From the NCBI GenBank assembly GCA_034409565.1, contig DAOUMS010000007.1, positions 62,001 to 126,000 on the forward strand: DNA of 64,000 bases, written 5' to 3'. Below the pieces are notes generated by a model, which saw only the letters and a program-made list of their open reading frames with translations, ran no database searches and was not told where the DNA came from. This stretch comes from E44-bin89 sp034409565. GTDB taxonomy: Bacteria; Chloroflexota; Dehalococcoidia; Dehalococcoidales; RBG-16-60-22. The position numbers and the translations under genes are program-made. Positions within the stretch are counted from its first letter, which is position 1, and every line of letters starts with the position of its first letter. This document shows positions 48,329 through 57,800 of this stretch, one piece after another.

Positions 48329-49792
48329 ATGGCAAAGAAAATAACTATTAACCCGATAACCAGGCTTGAGGGCCACGGTAAAATTGAGGTTTTCCTCGAT
48401 GACAGAGGAAAAGTGGAGGACGCGTATTTCCAGGTGGTGGAGCTGAGAGGGTTTGAGCGGTTCTGCATCGGCCGGCCGGTTGAGGAAATGCCGAGAATTA
48501 CGCCCAACATCTGCGGCGTATGCCCCACCGCGCATAATATGGCCGCGACCAAGGCGGTGGACGCTGTTTACGGCGTTGAACCAACGCCGGCGGCCAAGCT
48601 GGTCCGGCAGCTGCACTACAACGCTTTCATGATGGAGGACCACTACATTCATTTTTTCTTCCTCTCCGCGCCCGATTTCCTGGTGGGCACAGATGCCAAC
48701 CCGGCGGCGAGGAATATCCTTGGTCTTATCGGTAAGGTTGGGATGGAAATCGGGGGCAAGGTAATTGAGGTGAGGAGGAGATGCCGCGACATAATCCGCC
48801 TCGTCGGCAGTAAGCCGCCGCACCCGGAAGGCGGATTGCCGGGCGGTGTTCCCAGAGGAATCACCGAGGAGGAAAGGGTGTGGATAAAGGAAACGGCGGA
48901 CTTTGCCGTTGACTTCGCCCAGTTTGCTATCAAGCTGTTTAAAGACCAGGTGGTGGCCAACAAGCCAAACCTCGACCTCGTCCTCAATGATGCGTACCAG
49001 TTGAATACCTACTACATGGGGCTGGTCGATAGCGATAACAAGCTCAATTTCTACGAAGGGAAACCGCGCGTTGTTGACCTCAAGGGCAAGGAGTTCGCCC
49101 TTTTCCACCCAGACGACTATATCGACCATATAGGGGAATGGGTGGAGCCTTGGACCTACTCGCGCTTAACCCACTTGAAGAAGGTTGGCTGGAACGGCCT
49201 GAAGGACGGGGAGGGTACTTCCTTATACCGTGTTGGCCCGCTGGCACGGCTCAACGTCGCTGACGGCATGGCCACGCCGCTGGCGCAGAAGGAGTATGAG
49301 GCCATGTTTGATGCCCTCGGCGGCAGGCCCAGCCATCATACCCTGGCCTTCCACTGGGCAAGGCTCATTGAGGCACTTCAGGCTGCCGAAGATTTGCAGC
49401 GAATCGCCAATGACCCTCTGCTGACCAGTAAGGATATACGCAATATGAACTTAAAGCTGAAGCAGGTCGGGGTGGGCTGTGTTGAAGCACCCCGGGGCAC
49501 GCTTATCCACCATTACGAGACCGACGAGCGAGGTCTGCTGACCAAGGCGAACCTGATTGTGGCCACGCAGCACAATGCTGCCCCCATTTCCCTGTCGGTG
49601 AAGAAGGCAGCTGAGGGCTTTGTCAGAGGCCCTGAGGTCAAAGAAGGGATGCTTAACATGGTGGAGATGGCCTTCCGTGCCTATGACCCATGCCTCGCCT
49701 GTGCGACGCATGCCCTTCCCGGCGCCATGCCGTTGAAGGTGACCATAAGAGACAAGAGCGGAGCTATTATCAGGATAGTGGTCAGAGACTGA
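48329..49792 (+). CDS. NiFe hydrogenase large subunit (group 3, MvhA-like)
   Basis: 487 residues. The four NiFe ligands are Cys62 and Cys65 (ICGVC) and Cys455 and Cys458 (DPCLACATH); His461 marks the cleavage site, leaving a 26-residue C-terminal peptide for the maturation protease. The N-terminal RLEGHGKIEVFLD motif is typical. With the small subunit it oxidises or evolves H2 in the cytoplasm. The L1 motif has INPNICGVCPTAH-like form (TPNICGVC) rather than RICGVC. 24 nt after the small-subunit gene, with GGAGAG before the ATG. Confidence 0.92.
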   Translation: MAKKITINPITRLEGHGKIEVFLDDRGKVEDAYFQVVELRGFERFCIGRPVEEMPRITPNICGVCPTAHNMAATKAVDAVYGVEPTPAAKLVRQLHYNAFMMEDHYIHFFFLSAPDFLVGTDANPAARNILGLIGKVGMEIGGKVIEVRRRCRDIIRLVGSKPPHPEGGLPGGVPRGITEEERVWIKETADFAVDFAQFAIKLFKDQVVANKPNLDLVLNDAYQLNTYYMGLVDSDNKLNFYEGKPRVVDLKGKEFALFHPDDYIDHIGEWVEPWTYSRLTHLKKVGWNGLKDGEGTSLYRVGPLARLNVADGMATPLAQKEYEAMFDALGGRPSHHTLAFHWARLIEALQAAEDLQRIANDPLLTSKDIRNMNLKLKQVGVGCVEAPRGTLIHHYETDERGLLTKANLIVATQHNAAPISLSVKKAAEGFVRGPEVKEGMLNMVEMAFRAYDPCLACATHALPGAMPLKVTIRDKSGAIIRIVVRD

Positions 49793-49827
49793 GAAACCTG
49801 ACGAGCGCTGCTTAAAAGATGGTTAGT

Positions 49828-51192
49828 TTATGCTTTTTGACCATCAGGATAGATAAGGATATTCGTTAGCTCGTTAACGTCTTTTACCTTATCCAGTGCC
49901 AGCGTCATCTCAGCCGCTTCTTTGGCCTTCTTTACCTGGTAGATGCCGGCGAAGTCAATGCAGTCCTGATATTTTTTCATCACTTCATCCGGGCTCATCC
50001 GTCTGGATGGGTCGCCCCGGGCGTCAACACAGACCTTTTTGAATTCGTGCCCATCTTTCAGCCTGATGGCAAGCGGACTGTCGAAGGCGAAATAGCCACC
50101 GGGCCACTCAGGGTGCACCGTCACCTTTACCTTTTTCCGTGCTTCGCGGAAGCGGGCATCTCTGGCCTTTTCATCGGTATAGCTGTCTAAAAAGACACTC
50201 CGGTCGAAGAAGCAGGCCACGGTGCTGTGCTCAAGGCTGAACCGGGCGTCCTCTCCGGTTTCCGGCTGGGCATATTTCAGATACAGCGAAACGGTGTGGT
50301 TTATTTCATGTTCAATGCTGTCAACGTCTTCCCAGGCTATTTTGTGCTCGGCAATCAGGTCGAGAACGCCGTCTATGTTACGCTGCTGCAGATAACAGCA
50401 CGGGTATTTTTTGATGCCGACATCCATAACCCGAAACCCTTTTTCCCCCAGAGGTAAATCGAAATCCGGTTGCCCGCTCCACAGGTCCATGAAACCGCCA
50501 CGTCCTTCCAGAATGGCGGGGTTACCCGTGTAACCGAGTTCAGCGAGCGCGGCGGCGCAGATGCCATTGCGGTCGGCAAAACCTGCCTCGATTAGATGGG
50601 CACCAGCACCGGTTTGTCGGGCTATACCCTGTGCCTGTGAGGCAGCGAGACTCAGGGCATGGGTGGCTTTTTCCACGTTCAGGTTCATCAGTTTGGCCGC
50701 CATAGCCGCTGAGCCTATGGTCAGGCATCCGGCGGCATTTAGATGGCCTTTTACTATGGCTGGTAGCGAGGCCAGGCCAATTCTTGAGGCGACTTCATAG
50801 CCTAGAACGTATGCCTCGAGAACATCTTTTCCGGAAAGTTTATATTTTTCGCCTAGGACAAATACGGCTGGCCACGCGCCACACGAATAGAGGCCGTCGG
50901 GGAAGCTATCATCTTCAAGCTCGGTCGTGTGCGCCAGTGAGCCATTTGCCAGGGCCGCATATTCTGCTGAGGTACGGAACCCGCCACCAATTACCCCGGC
51001 CTCTTCCTTGCAGGCGTTGTTTTTGGTATATTCGAGCATTATTTTGCCGAAAGGCATCACTGTGCCGGCGGCAGTCATCCCCAAATGACTGAGGGCAAGT
51101 AATTTGGCGTAGTCTATGACTTCTGCACCAATATCTTCATACTTGCTCTTGCATACCCATTCTGCAATTTGCCGGGTCGTCTTAGCTCCCAT
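49828..51192 (-). CDS. MmgE/PrpD-family protein
   Basis: 454 residues. Family features: LANGSLAHTTELEDDSFPDG near residue 85, VLEAYVLGYEVASRIG, HLNAAGCLTIGSAAMAAKLM, and KKYPCCYLQQRNIDGVLDL. PrpD dehydrates 2-methylcitrate and IDS epimerase is a relative; no prpB or prpC lies nearby, so a different 2-hydroxy acid is likely. Stands alone upstream of a RidA gene on the same strand. Confidence 0.8.
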   Translation of the reverse strand: MGAKTTRQIAEWVCKSKYEDIGAEVIDYAKLLALSHLGMTAAGTVMPFGKIMLEYTKNNACKEEAGVIGGGFRTSAEYAALANGSLAHTTELEDDSFPDGLYSCGAWPAVFVLGEKYKLSGKDVLEAYVLGYEVASRIGLASLPAIVKGHLNAAGCLTIGSAAMAAKLMNLNVEKATHALSLAASQAQGIARQTGAGAHLIEAGFADRNGICAAALAELGYTGNPAILEGRGGFMDLWSGQPDFDLPLGEKGFRVMDVGIKKYPCCYLQQRNIDGVLDLIAEHKIAWEDVDSIEHEINHTVSLYLKYAQPETGEDARFSLEHSTVACFFDRSVFLDSYTDEKARDARFREARKKVKVTVHPEWPGGYFAFDSPLAIRLKDGHEFKKVCVDARGDPSRRMSPDEVMKKYQDCIDFAGIYQVKKAKEAAEMTLALDKVKDVNELTNILIYPDGQKA

Positions 51193-51254
51193 TGCATGAC
51201 CTCCTGCTTATAATTATTGGCGATATTGGAACTGGCATTATTCTACAGGATATA

Positions 51255-51638
51255 TTATTTGTTAACAACTGCGATGGCTTCTATCTCCACCAGCAGCTCT
51301 AGAAGTATCAGCCTTGAGACCTCGACACCGGTGCTGGCGGGCATGGGAGGGCTGAAGTAGCGGGCCCTGATTTCTCTGAACTTCACAATATTGTCCATAT
51401 CCGTGAGATAAACGGTTATCTTGACCACGTCTTTCAGGGAAGCTCCCGCTGCCTCAAGAGCGAATTTGATATTTTCAAAGGTTTTAATCGTCTGGGCTTC
51501 AAAGCCGCCGGCCACAACCTTTCGCTGCTCATCGAAACCGACCATGCCGGAGAGGTAAATGGTATTGCTCACCCTGACCGCATGTGACCAGCCCATAGGC
51601 TCGAACAAACCTTGCGGGGAGAGATATTCTTTTTTCAT
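51255..51638 (-). CDS. RidA/YjgF-family protein
   Basis: 127 residues. RidA-type trimer fold: VSNTIYLSGMVGFD, then TFENIKFALEAAGASLKDVVKITVYLTDMDN, and a final SRLILLELLVEIEAIAVV. The family hydrolyses reactive enamine/imine intermediates left by PLP enzymes, using a conserved Arg. That Arg (usually in RxxV) appears as the Arg of EVSRLIL, so activity is uncertain. AAGGAGACG precedes the ATG. Confidence 0.82.
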   Translation of the reverse strand: MKKEYLSPQGLFEPMGWSHAVRVSNTIYLSGMVGFDEQRKVVAGGFEAQTIKTFENIKFALEAAGASLKDVVKITVYLTDMDNIVKFREIRARYFSPPMPASTGVEVSRLILLELLVEIEAIAVVNK

Positions 51639-51684
51639 GACTACGTCTCCTTTTATACATCTCTAAAAAGTAGAGTTCTGTGTA

Positions 51685-52800
51685 TCAGGCCAGAGTCCTG
51701 CGCAATCTCCATGTCGCCAGCACCAGGGTGATTATACCCATTACGGCCAGCACCGTGGCGTCCTGCCACAGGTATTCAATGCCCACTCCTTTCACGATAA
51801 TACCGCGCACTATGCGCAGGTAGTAGGTCAGCGGTAGCACGGCTGAAATCCACTGGGCCAGCCTGGGCATTGATTCGATGGGGAAGATGAAACCACTGAG
51901 CAGGATATTGGGCAGGAATACAAAAATGCTGGACTGCATCGCCTGAAACTGGGTCCGGGAAACGGATGATATGAAAAGGCCCAGGCCCAGGGAGAACATG
52001 AGAAAGACGAAAGATAGGGCAAAAAGTAACAGGATGCTGCCCCGAATTGGCATGTCGAAAATTAGCACCGCCGTCACCAGCACCATGGACACCTGAATAT
52101 AGGCCACGATGATATAGGGTATAAGTTTGCCAATTATCAACTCACCGCGCCGCAAGGGCGTAATGTTCAACTGCTCGATGGTGCCTGCTTCCCGTTCCCG
52201 GACAATGGCAAAGGCGGTGAGCATCATGGTGAGGACCTGGAGGATAACGCCCACTATGCCGGGCAGGTAGAATATTGAGCTCTGCATGGCCGGGTTGTAC
52301 CATATTCTCGGTTCCAACGTGACGGCAGGAGTGGCTTCAATGCCCTGTAGCTGGCTCGTTATGGCAATGCCCTTTGCCTGGGCGATGAGATTGGCATTGG
52401 CTACCGCCTGTATGGCGATATTGGGGTCGGACCCATCGGCAAAAAACTGTATCGAGGTGCTTTCTCCACGATGTAGCTGGGTTTCGTATTCGGGAGGTAT
52501 CACCAGGGCGGATTTGGCCTTGCCTGATTCAATGCGCTTGGTGATGTCGTCATAGTCTGTGGCATAGTAATTAACGGTGAAGAACTCTGTCTCCTCGTAG
52601 CTTGTAATCAGTTCCCGACTTTCCGCCGTATTGCTGGCATCCCAGACAACCATGGACACATTGGTAATATCAGTGCTCAGTGCATAACCGAAAATGCTCA
52701 TCTGGATTATCGGTATCAGTATCACCATGGCCATGGAGCGCCGGTCACGGCTGAGCTGGATAAACTCCTTAACGGTAATGCTGATAATTCGTTGCCACAT
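51685..52800 (-). CDS. ABC-2 type transporter permease
   Basis: 371 residues of the YhhJ/DrrB-like class. One N-terminal membrane helix, a large extracytoplasmic domain (about 45-170), then five helices containing VREREAGTIEQLNITPLRRGELIIGKLIPY and NILLSGFIFPIESMPRLAQWIS. It needs an ATPase subunit, but none is adjacent. It could export a drug, lipid or polysaccharide. Own promoter at 52877-52905. Confidence 0.85.
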   Translation of the reverse strand: MWQRIISITVKEFIQLSRDRRSMAMVILIPIIQMSIFGYALSTDITNVSMVVWDASNTAESRELITSYEETEFFTVNYYATDYDDITKRIESGKAKSALVIPPEYETQLHRGESTSIQFFADGSDPNIAIQAVANANLIAQAKGIAITSQLQGIEATPAVTLEPRIWYNPAMQSSIFYLPGIVGVILQVLTMMLTAFAIVREREAGTIEQLNITPLRRGELIIGKLIPYIIVAYIQVSMVLVTAVLIFDMPIRGSILLLFALSFVFLMFSLGLGLFISSVSRTQFQAMQSSIFVFLPNILLSGFIFPIESMPRLAQWISAVLPLTYYLRIVRGIIVKGVGIEYLWQDATVLAVMGIITLVLATWRLRRTLA

Positions 52801-52876
52801 GGTTGGACTCCTTTCCCCTTATAGATATAACGGGATGCTTACTGGCGGTCTTAATTCTGTACAGGCTACTGTGGTT

Positions 52877-52905
52877 ATGCTATATCCCCCTTGACTGACT
52901 GTCAA
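52877..52905 (-). promoter_or_regulatory. promoter of the ABC-2 permease gene
   Basis: Minus strand TTGACA (52900-52905), 17 nt spacer, TAGCAT (52877-52882), 76 nt before the ATG at 52800. Confidence 0.5.
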
Positions 52906-52998
52906 TAGAAACGCATCACTTAAAGTGAAATATGTGTCCGCCGGTTTTTAACTTTGATTTTGAGATGGTATACTTACAGATTAAAAAGGAGGTTTGTT

Positions 52999-53313
52999 GT
53001 GGTTAAGTTTATGGGCGTGATTCGACTTAAACCGGGATATGACCCCGATGAGACATGGCAGCTATGGCGCACGGAACATGCGGACAATTACAAAAAATTG
53101 GCCCGTCCGGAATTGAAGCAATATACCATAAACCGTGTCATCAAAACTCTCAATAATAGTGACATCTACGGTATATCCGAGTCCGTTTATGAAGATATAG
53201 AAAGCTGTGAACGCGCCCTCAAGCGATTTATCAACGCGCCTCCAGACGAAGTGCTTAAAAGGTTCCAGCCCGACCGGCTGATTGTGGAATATGAGGAGAT
53301 AGCACTGGGTTAG
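52999..53313 (+). CDS. EthD-like dimeric alpha-beta barrel protein
   Basis: 104 residues from GTG 52999, which follows AAGGAGG by 6 nt. The pattern MGVIRLKPGYDPDETWQLWRTEHADNYKKLARPELKQYTINRVI is that of EthD domains (conserved His in the EHA position), and the C-terminal strand repeats the fold. EthD-like proteins act in small-molecule oxidation or as accessory binding proteins. A flavin oxidoreductase gene lies 43 nt downstream and could form a pathway with it. Confidence 0.65.
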   Translation: MVKFMGVIRLKPGYDPDETWQLWRTEHADNYKKLARPELKQYTINRVIKTLNNSDIYGISESVYEDIESCERALKRFINAPPDEVLKRFQPDRLIVEYEEIALG

Positions 53314-53356
53314 GGGACCGGTTTCACCGAATAAATTGGAAAGGGTATTAGCCGTC

Positions 53357-54778
53357 ATGAGAAATATTGGTGCCATCAAAAACGCAGCTGATTTCACCAG
53401 CTATTTGAGCCAGACCGGGGTGTCCCTGCCTTTTGACGAAGAAGTAAGGTCGGGAGCAGACGCACCCCTGGCCAAGCCATATGTCCTGGGTAACAGGGTG
53501 ATTGGAAATCGTTTTGCCGTACTTCCTTTGGAAGGCTGGGACAGCACGGCTGAGGGACGGCCGACCGAGCTGACTAAGAGGCGCTGGCAGCGTTTCGGCC
53601 TCAGTGGCGCTAAGTTGGTATTTGGCGGAGAAGCGGTGGCCGTTCGTGAGGACGGCAAAGGGAGTCCGAGCCAGTTGATGCTCTCGGAGGAGACCGCTGG
53701 CGAGATTGGGGGCCTGCGAGAACTGCTGGTGCGAACCCATGAAGAACATTTTGACAGGAGCGACGACCTGCTGGTCGGGCTGCAATTGACCCATTCGGGG
53801 CGGCTGTCCCGTCCACATGACATAAAACGCAACGAATCGGTAATCCTCTACCGCCATCCTATCCTCGACCGGAGATTTGGAGTGACCGACGACACGCCGA
53901 TACTGACTGATGACGATATTGCTCGTCTTGTGGAGGACTTCGTAAAGTCGGCAAAGCTGTCACAGCGCGCCGGGTTTGATTTTGTCGAGATAAAACACTG
54001 CCACGGCTACCTCGGCCACGAGTTTCTCAGTGCAGTTGACCGTCCCGGCCGCTATGGCGGTAGCTTTGAGAACCGGACCCGGTTTCTGAGAGAGGTCGTG
54101 GCCGGCATTCGCACGGAAGCGCCGGGCCTGGACATCGCAGTCCGTTTCAGTGCTATCGATTTCGTGCCCTTTCAGAGGGGTGGAGATGGACGGGGGAAGC
54201 CATCTGAATTCCAGGGTGATAGATACCCATATGCCTTTGGGGGTGATGGCACCGGATTGGGCATAGACCTGGCGGAGCCGCTGGCTTTTCTGGACTTGCT
54301 CTTGAGTGTGGGTATCAAACTGGTGTGTGTCTCAGTCGGTGCTGGCTACAATGCCCATTTATTGCGACCTTACTTCACTCCGCCCCTGGATGGGTACCGG
54401 CCACCGGAAGACCCGCTGCTCGGGGTGGCCCGTTTGATTTCAGTAGCCGGGGAACTGAGAAGAAAGCGCCCCGAACTGGTCTACGTTGGCAGTGGCTATT
54501 CCTATTTGCAGCGCTGGCTGCCCAATGTGGCGCAAGCCGTGGTGCGCACTGGAATGACGGATTTCGTGGGCATGGGGCGGATGATGCTTTGTTACCCGGA
54601 CATGGTGGCGGACATACTTGACGGGAGAGCTTTAAAGCCAGAGTTTATATGCCGTGCCTGCGGGGACTGCATGACCGCCCCTCACCAGGGCATGGCATCC
54701 GGCTGCTATACGCTTGATGACTTTTACCGCAACCGTCCGGAATACCAGCAGCTGCGGAAGCTCAAGCGGGAGAGATAA
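53357..54778 (+). CDS. NADH:flavin oxidoreductase / old yellow enzyme family
   Basis: 473 residues from ATG 53357. OYE-type FMN barrel: NRFAVLPLEGWD, GAKLVFGGEAVAV, LVGLQLTHSGRLS, then FVKSAKLSQRAGFDFVEIKHCHGYLGHEFLS with the substrate-binding His pair region, and FVGMGRMML near the end. A Cys-rich tail (CRACGDCMTAPHQGMASGC) recalls the Fe-S motif of 2,4-dienoyl-CoA reductases, but the extra FAD domain of those enzymes is missing. Likely an ene-reductase or demethylase. Confidence 0.8.
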   Translation: MRNIGAIKNAADFTSYLSQTGVSLPFDEEVRSGADAPLAKPYVLGNRVIGNRFAVLPLEGWDSTAEGRPTELTKRRWQRFGLSGAKLVFGGEAVAVREDGKGSPSQLMLSEETAGEIGGLRELLVRTHEEHFDRSDDLLVGLQLTHSGRLSRPHDIKRNESVILYRHPILDRRFGVTDDTPILTDDDIARLVEDFVKSAKLSQRAGFDFVEIKHCHGYLGHEFLSAVDRPGRYGGSFENRTRFLREVVAGIRTEAPGLDIAVRFSAIDFVPFQRGGDGRGKPSEFQGDRYPYAFGGDGTGLGIDLAEPLAFLDLLLSVGIKLVCVSVGAGYNAHLLRPYFTPPLDGYRPPEDPLLGVARLISVAGELRRKRPELVYVGSGYSYLQRWLPNVAQAVVRTGMTDFVGMGRMMLCYPDMVADILDGRALKPEFICRACGDCMTAPHQGMASGCYTLDDFYRNRPEYQQLRKLKRER

Positions 54779-54819
54779 ATGGCTGGATATGAGGATAATA
54801 ACACTTTCAGGAGGGTCAT

Positions 54820-55656
54820 ATGGCGGACATAATTAAAATTGCGGCGGTCCAGATGGACCCCCGTCTGATGCAGATTGAAAAAAATCTGGCCAGCATGGTA
54901 AAGACAGCCAGGGAAGCGGCTCGCCATCAGGTAGACCTCGTGGTGTTTCCGGAGTGCAGCCTTACCGGCTACGTCTTTTCCAGTCGTGAAGAGGCGTTGC
55001 CCTATGCGGAGACCATACCCGGGCCAAGCACCGAGGAACTGTGGTCAGTATCCCGGGAGCTTGGCATCCATATTGTTTTCGGGCTCCTGGAAAAGGAAGG
55101 CGACAAACTCTTTAACGCCCTGTCTTTTGTCGGGCCGGAGGGGTTCATCGCCGGATACAGGAAGAATCACCTTCCTTTCCTGGGTGTGGACCGCTTCGTT
55201 GACAAAGGCAACCGGCTTTTCCCGGTACATTCAACCCCCATAGGCAACATCGGGCTGCACATCTGTTACGACGTACTTTTCCCGGAAAGCGCCCGGGTTA
55301 TGGCCCTGCTCGGTGCCGATATTATCGTCCTGTCCACCAATTTCCCTCAGGGTCGCGGAGAACCGCTCAATTGCGTCATCAGGGCAAGAGCTATTGAGAA
55401 CAAAGTAAACCTGGTATCGAGCGACCGTGTGGGTACAGAGAGGGGCTTCAGCTTTGCCGGGATGAGCAACATCGTGAATGCGGCCGGGGAAGTTCTCAGC
55501 CTTGCCAGCGCGGACAGAGAGGAAATCATATATGGTGGGGTGAGCCTGGAGGCGGCGCGACAGAAACATCGGGTGTTCATCCCCGGCGAATGGGAGATAG
55601 ATAATATAAGCGACCGACGGCCAGAAATTTATGGTGTTATCACTCAGCAGAAGTAA
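54820..55656 (+). CDS. carbon-nitrogen hydrolase (nitrilase superfamily)
   Basis: 278 residues. Catalytic triad visible: Glu45 (VVFPE), Lys115 (YRKNHL) and Cys149 (HICYD). Start and end match amidase or N-carbamoyl-amine hydrolase branches more than true nitrilases. It hydrolyses an amide or carbamoyl bond to acid plus ammonia. AGGAGG precedes the ATG; 41 nt after the flavin oxidoreductase gene, likely co-transcribed. Confidence 0.87.
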   Translation: MADIIKIAAVQMDPRLMQIEKNLASMVKTAREAARHQVDLVVFPECSLTGYVFSSREEALPYAETIPGPSTEELWSVSRELGIHIVFGLLEKEGDKLFNALSFVGPEGFIAGYRKNHLPFLGVDRFVDKGNRLFPVHSTPIGNIGLHICYDVLFPESARVMALLGADIIVLSTNFPQGRGEPLNCVIRARAIENKVNLVSSDRVGTERGFSFAGMSNIVNAAGEVLSLASADREEIIYGGVSLEAARQKHRVFIPGEWEIDNISDRRPEIYGVITQQK

Positions 55657-55682
55657 GCTGTCAAAGCGGCCATTGGTAGTGA

Positions 55683-56348
55683 CTAGTCCTCAATGGCGAT
55701 AGCCCGGACCGGGGAACCGCCGGCACCTTCGATGGGCAGCGGGAGTGCCATAAAGTGGATGTGGTCTCTGGTGATGAGGTGCAAATTGCATAAATACTCT
55801 ATGACGAAGATGCCTTCCTTGAAAAACACGTAATGGGTGGTGTTTTCTTCGGGCGTGTCCTTGTAATTCGGGTCGGCCAGTTTCTGCCTTAAAACGTAAT
55901 CGGGCGGATAATCATAGCCAACGGCTTTCACCCTTCGCTCTACCAGCCATTCACACGCTTCGCGTGACGTGTATGGGGCCTTGGCCCAGAAATCACGAGT
56001 CGTATAGTCGCATTTCACCGGCCAGTCGGTGCGCAGCAGCACAATATCACCTGGCCTGATATGCTGGCCTTTTGCCGCCAAATCTTCTGCGGTAACGCCG
56101 CCGTTTTCTCCCAGATGAGAAAGGTCAACTACCGCCGCCTCACCCATGAATTTATCCAGCGATACCTTTTCTATGGAAGGACCATCGGGCAGAAAATGCA
56201 GCGGCGCATCAACGTGGGTAAAGCCGTGGAGGTTAAAATCGATGGATTGGAGCAGAAAGTGGTAATCATCAAAGGTGCGGTGTGCCTTCAGCTTGGCTGA
56301 CCAGCGCCAGTGTTCTTTGATAGTAAGTGTCAGGTCAATAAATTTCAC
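55683..56348 (-). CDS. cyclase-family (KynB-like) metal hydrolase
   Basis: 221 residues from GTG 56346-56348, behind GGGGGA; an upstream ATG at 56411 has no such support. The signature H-x-FTHVDAPLHF (variant of HxGTHxDxPxH) supplies metal ligands, with DIVLLRTDWPVK and a later His/Glu-rich end (HLITRDHIHFMALPLPIEGAGGSP). Members include kynurenine formamidase and isatin hydrolase. No tryptophan-degradation gene is near. Convergent with the nitrilase gene. Confidence 0.8.
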   Translation of the reverse strand: MKFIDLTLTIKEHWRWSAKLKAHRTFDDYHFLLQSIDFNLHGFTHVDAPLHFLPDGPSIEKVSLDKFMGEAAVVDLSHLGENGGVTAEDLAAKGQHIRPGDIVLLRTDWPVKCDYTTRDFWAKAPYTSREACEWLVERRVKAVGYDYPPDYVLRQKLADPNYKDTPEENTTHYVFFKEGIFVIEYLCNLHLITRDHIHFMALPLPIEGAGGSPVRAIAIED

Positions 56349-56490
56349 GATGACAATTCCCCCGGGACAACCAATATTTTGCATGATACTACAGAACTGC
56401 TGGATATTCAATATTAATCAGTGCGAAGAAATGTATCTCGTATGAAGTGATGTTGATTAGTATTGAATGTAGGGCAGGGGATAATGATAA

Positions 56491-57648
56491 TTATACGGTG
56501 GGGATGATGGTGTTTATGGCAAATTCGCGGTGGCCCAAAATTTCCGCTTTGGTTAATTTGCCGGAGGCGACATCTATAATCCCGCTCAAGATTTGCTCAC
56601 CGATGCTTACAATTGACTCTTCCCCCGCGATTATTGTCCCCGCGTTTATATCCATATTGTCGGCCATCGTTTTATACAGCCTGGTGTTGGACGCCACCTT
56701 TATCACCGGGGCAATGGGTGAACCGATAGGTGTCCCTCTGCCCGTGGTGAAGACGATAACCTGGGCTCCAGCCGCGGCCAAGCCGCTATTACAGGCTACA
56801 TCATGGGCCGGACCGTCCATTATTATCAAACCTTTTCTTGATGGTTTCTCAGCATATTTGACCACCTGGACAATAGGTGTGGTGCCACCTTTGAGGATGG
56901 CGCCCACTGATTTTTCTTCCAGTGTGGTTATGCCGCCAGCGATATTGCCCGGCGACGGCTCATCGCCGCGCACGTCAACGCCCATGGCCCGGATATGCTC
57001 TTCTGTGGCCGAAATTATTTCCCGGACGCGATTTCTGGTTGCCTCATTGGCGGCCCGTCTGGCCAGAATGTGCTCCGACCCAATCATTTCCGGTATCTCG
57101 GAAATAATTACGGTGCCGCCTTCAGCTATCAACAAATCAGAGGTCACGCCAAGTGAGGGATTGGCCGTTATCCCGGAAACGGCATCAGAGCCGCCGCAGT
57201 TGGTGCCCAGAATCAGTTCGCCAATATCCACTAACTCTGGTTGGGCATTTACGGCCTCAGTAAGGAGCTGCTCGGCCAGTCTTTTCCCTTTGGTTATGCA
57301 ACTTGTCGTACCTTCCGCCTCTTGAATGCTAATTGTTTCAAGTCTCTGTCCGGCTCTGGCTACCGGTTCGGCAATAAGTGCGGGGATCAGCGTTTCGCAG
57401 CCGAGGCCGACCAGTAAAACACCGGCCACATTGGGGTTAGTGCAAAACCCCACCATGGACCTGACTATGTGTTCCTTTTCCTCCCCGAGGTGGCCACAGC
57501 CGTGCAGGTGAGTAACGCTGACCGTACCGGGCACCTCGTTGCTGATGGACTGCGCCACGGTTGAAGCGCAGACCGTGGTCGGGAAAATCAGTACGTGATT
57601 CCGCACGCCAACGGTGCCATTCTGCCTTCTATAACCTCTGAATTTCAC
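56491..57648 (-). CDS. UxaA-family dehydratase, large domain only
   Basis: 385 residues that begin directly with the second UxaA domain (GYRRQNGTVGVRNHVLIFPTTVCAS) and include GLGCETL, GTNCGGSDAVSGI and VACNSGLAAAGAQVIVFTTGRGTPIGSPIAPVIK. Conserved cysteines may bind metal. Altronate and galactarate dehydratases have an N-terminal SAF domain of about 100 residues that is absent here, as in two-subunit relatives such as SuyAB. No stand-alone SAF gene is adjacent. Expected to dehydrate a sugar acid or similar hydroxy acid. Confidence 0.82.
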   Translation of the reverse strand: MKFRGYRRQNGTVGVRNHVLIFPTTVCASTVAQSISNEVPGTVSVTHLHGCGHLGEEKEHIVRSMVGFCTNPNVAGVLLVGLGCETLIPALIAEPVARAGQRLETISIQEAEGTTSCITKGKRLAEQLLTEAVNAQPELVDIGELILGTNCGGSDAVSGITANPSLGVTSDLLIAEGGTVIISEIPEMIGSEHILARRAANEATRNRVREIISATEEHIRAMGVDVRGDEPSPGNIAGGITTLEEKSVGAILKGGTTPIVQVVKYAEKPSRKGLIIMDGPAHDVACNSGLAAAGAQVIVFTTGRGTPIGSPIAPVIKVASNTRLYKTMADNMDINAGTIIAGEESIVSIGEQILSGIIDVASGKLTKAEILGHREFAINTIIPTV

Positions 57649-57800
57649 GGCTCGTTACCTTTTTAATGTAAAGGATAACATATAAGCCCGTTAATATAAA
57701 AAACCCCGGTTTATTGAAACCAGTCGGCTATTGTTTTAGAATGCGTTTGATAAGTGGCGTTTGTGGGGCCGGGGGATAACAAACGAGAAGGAGCGGGAAA

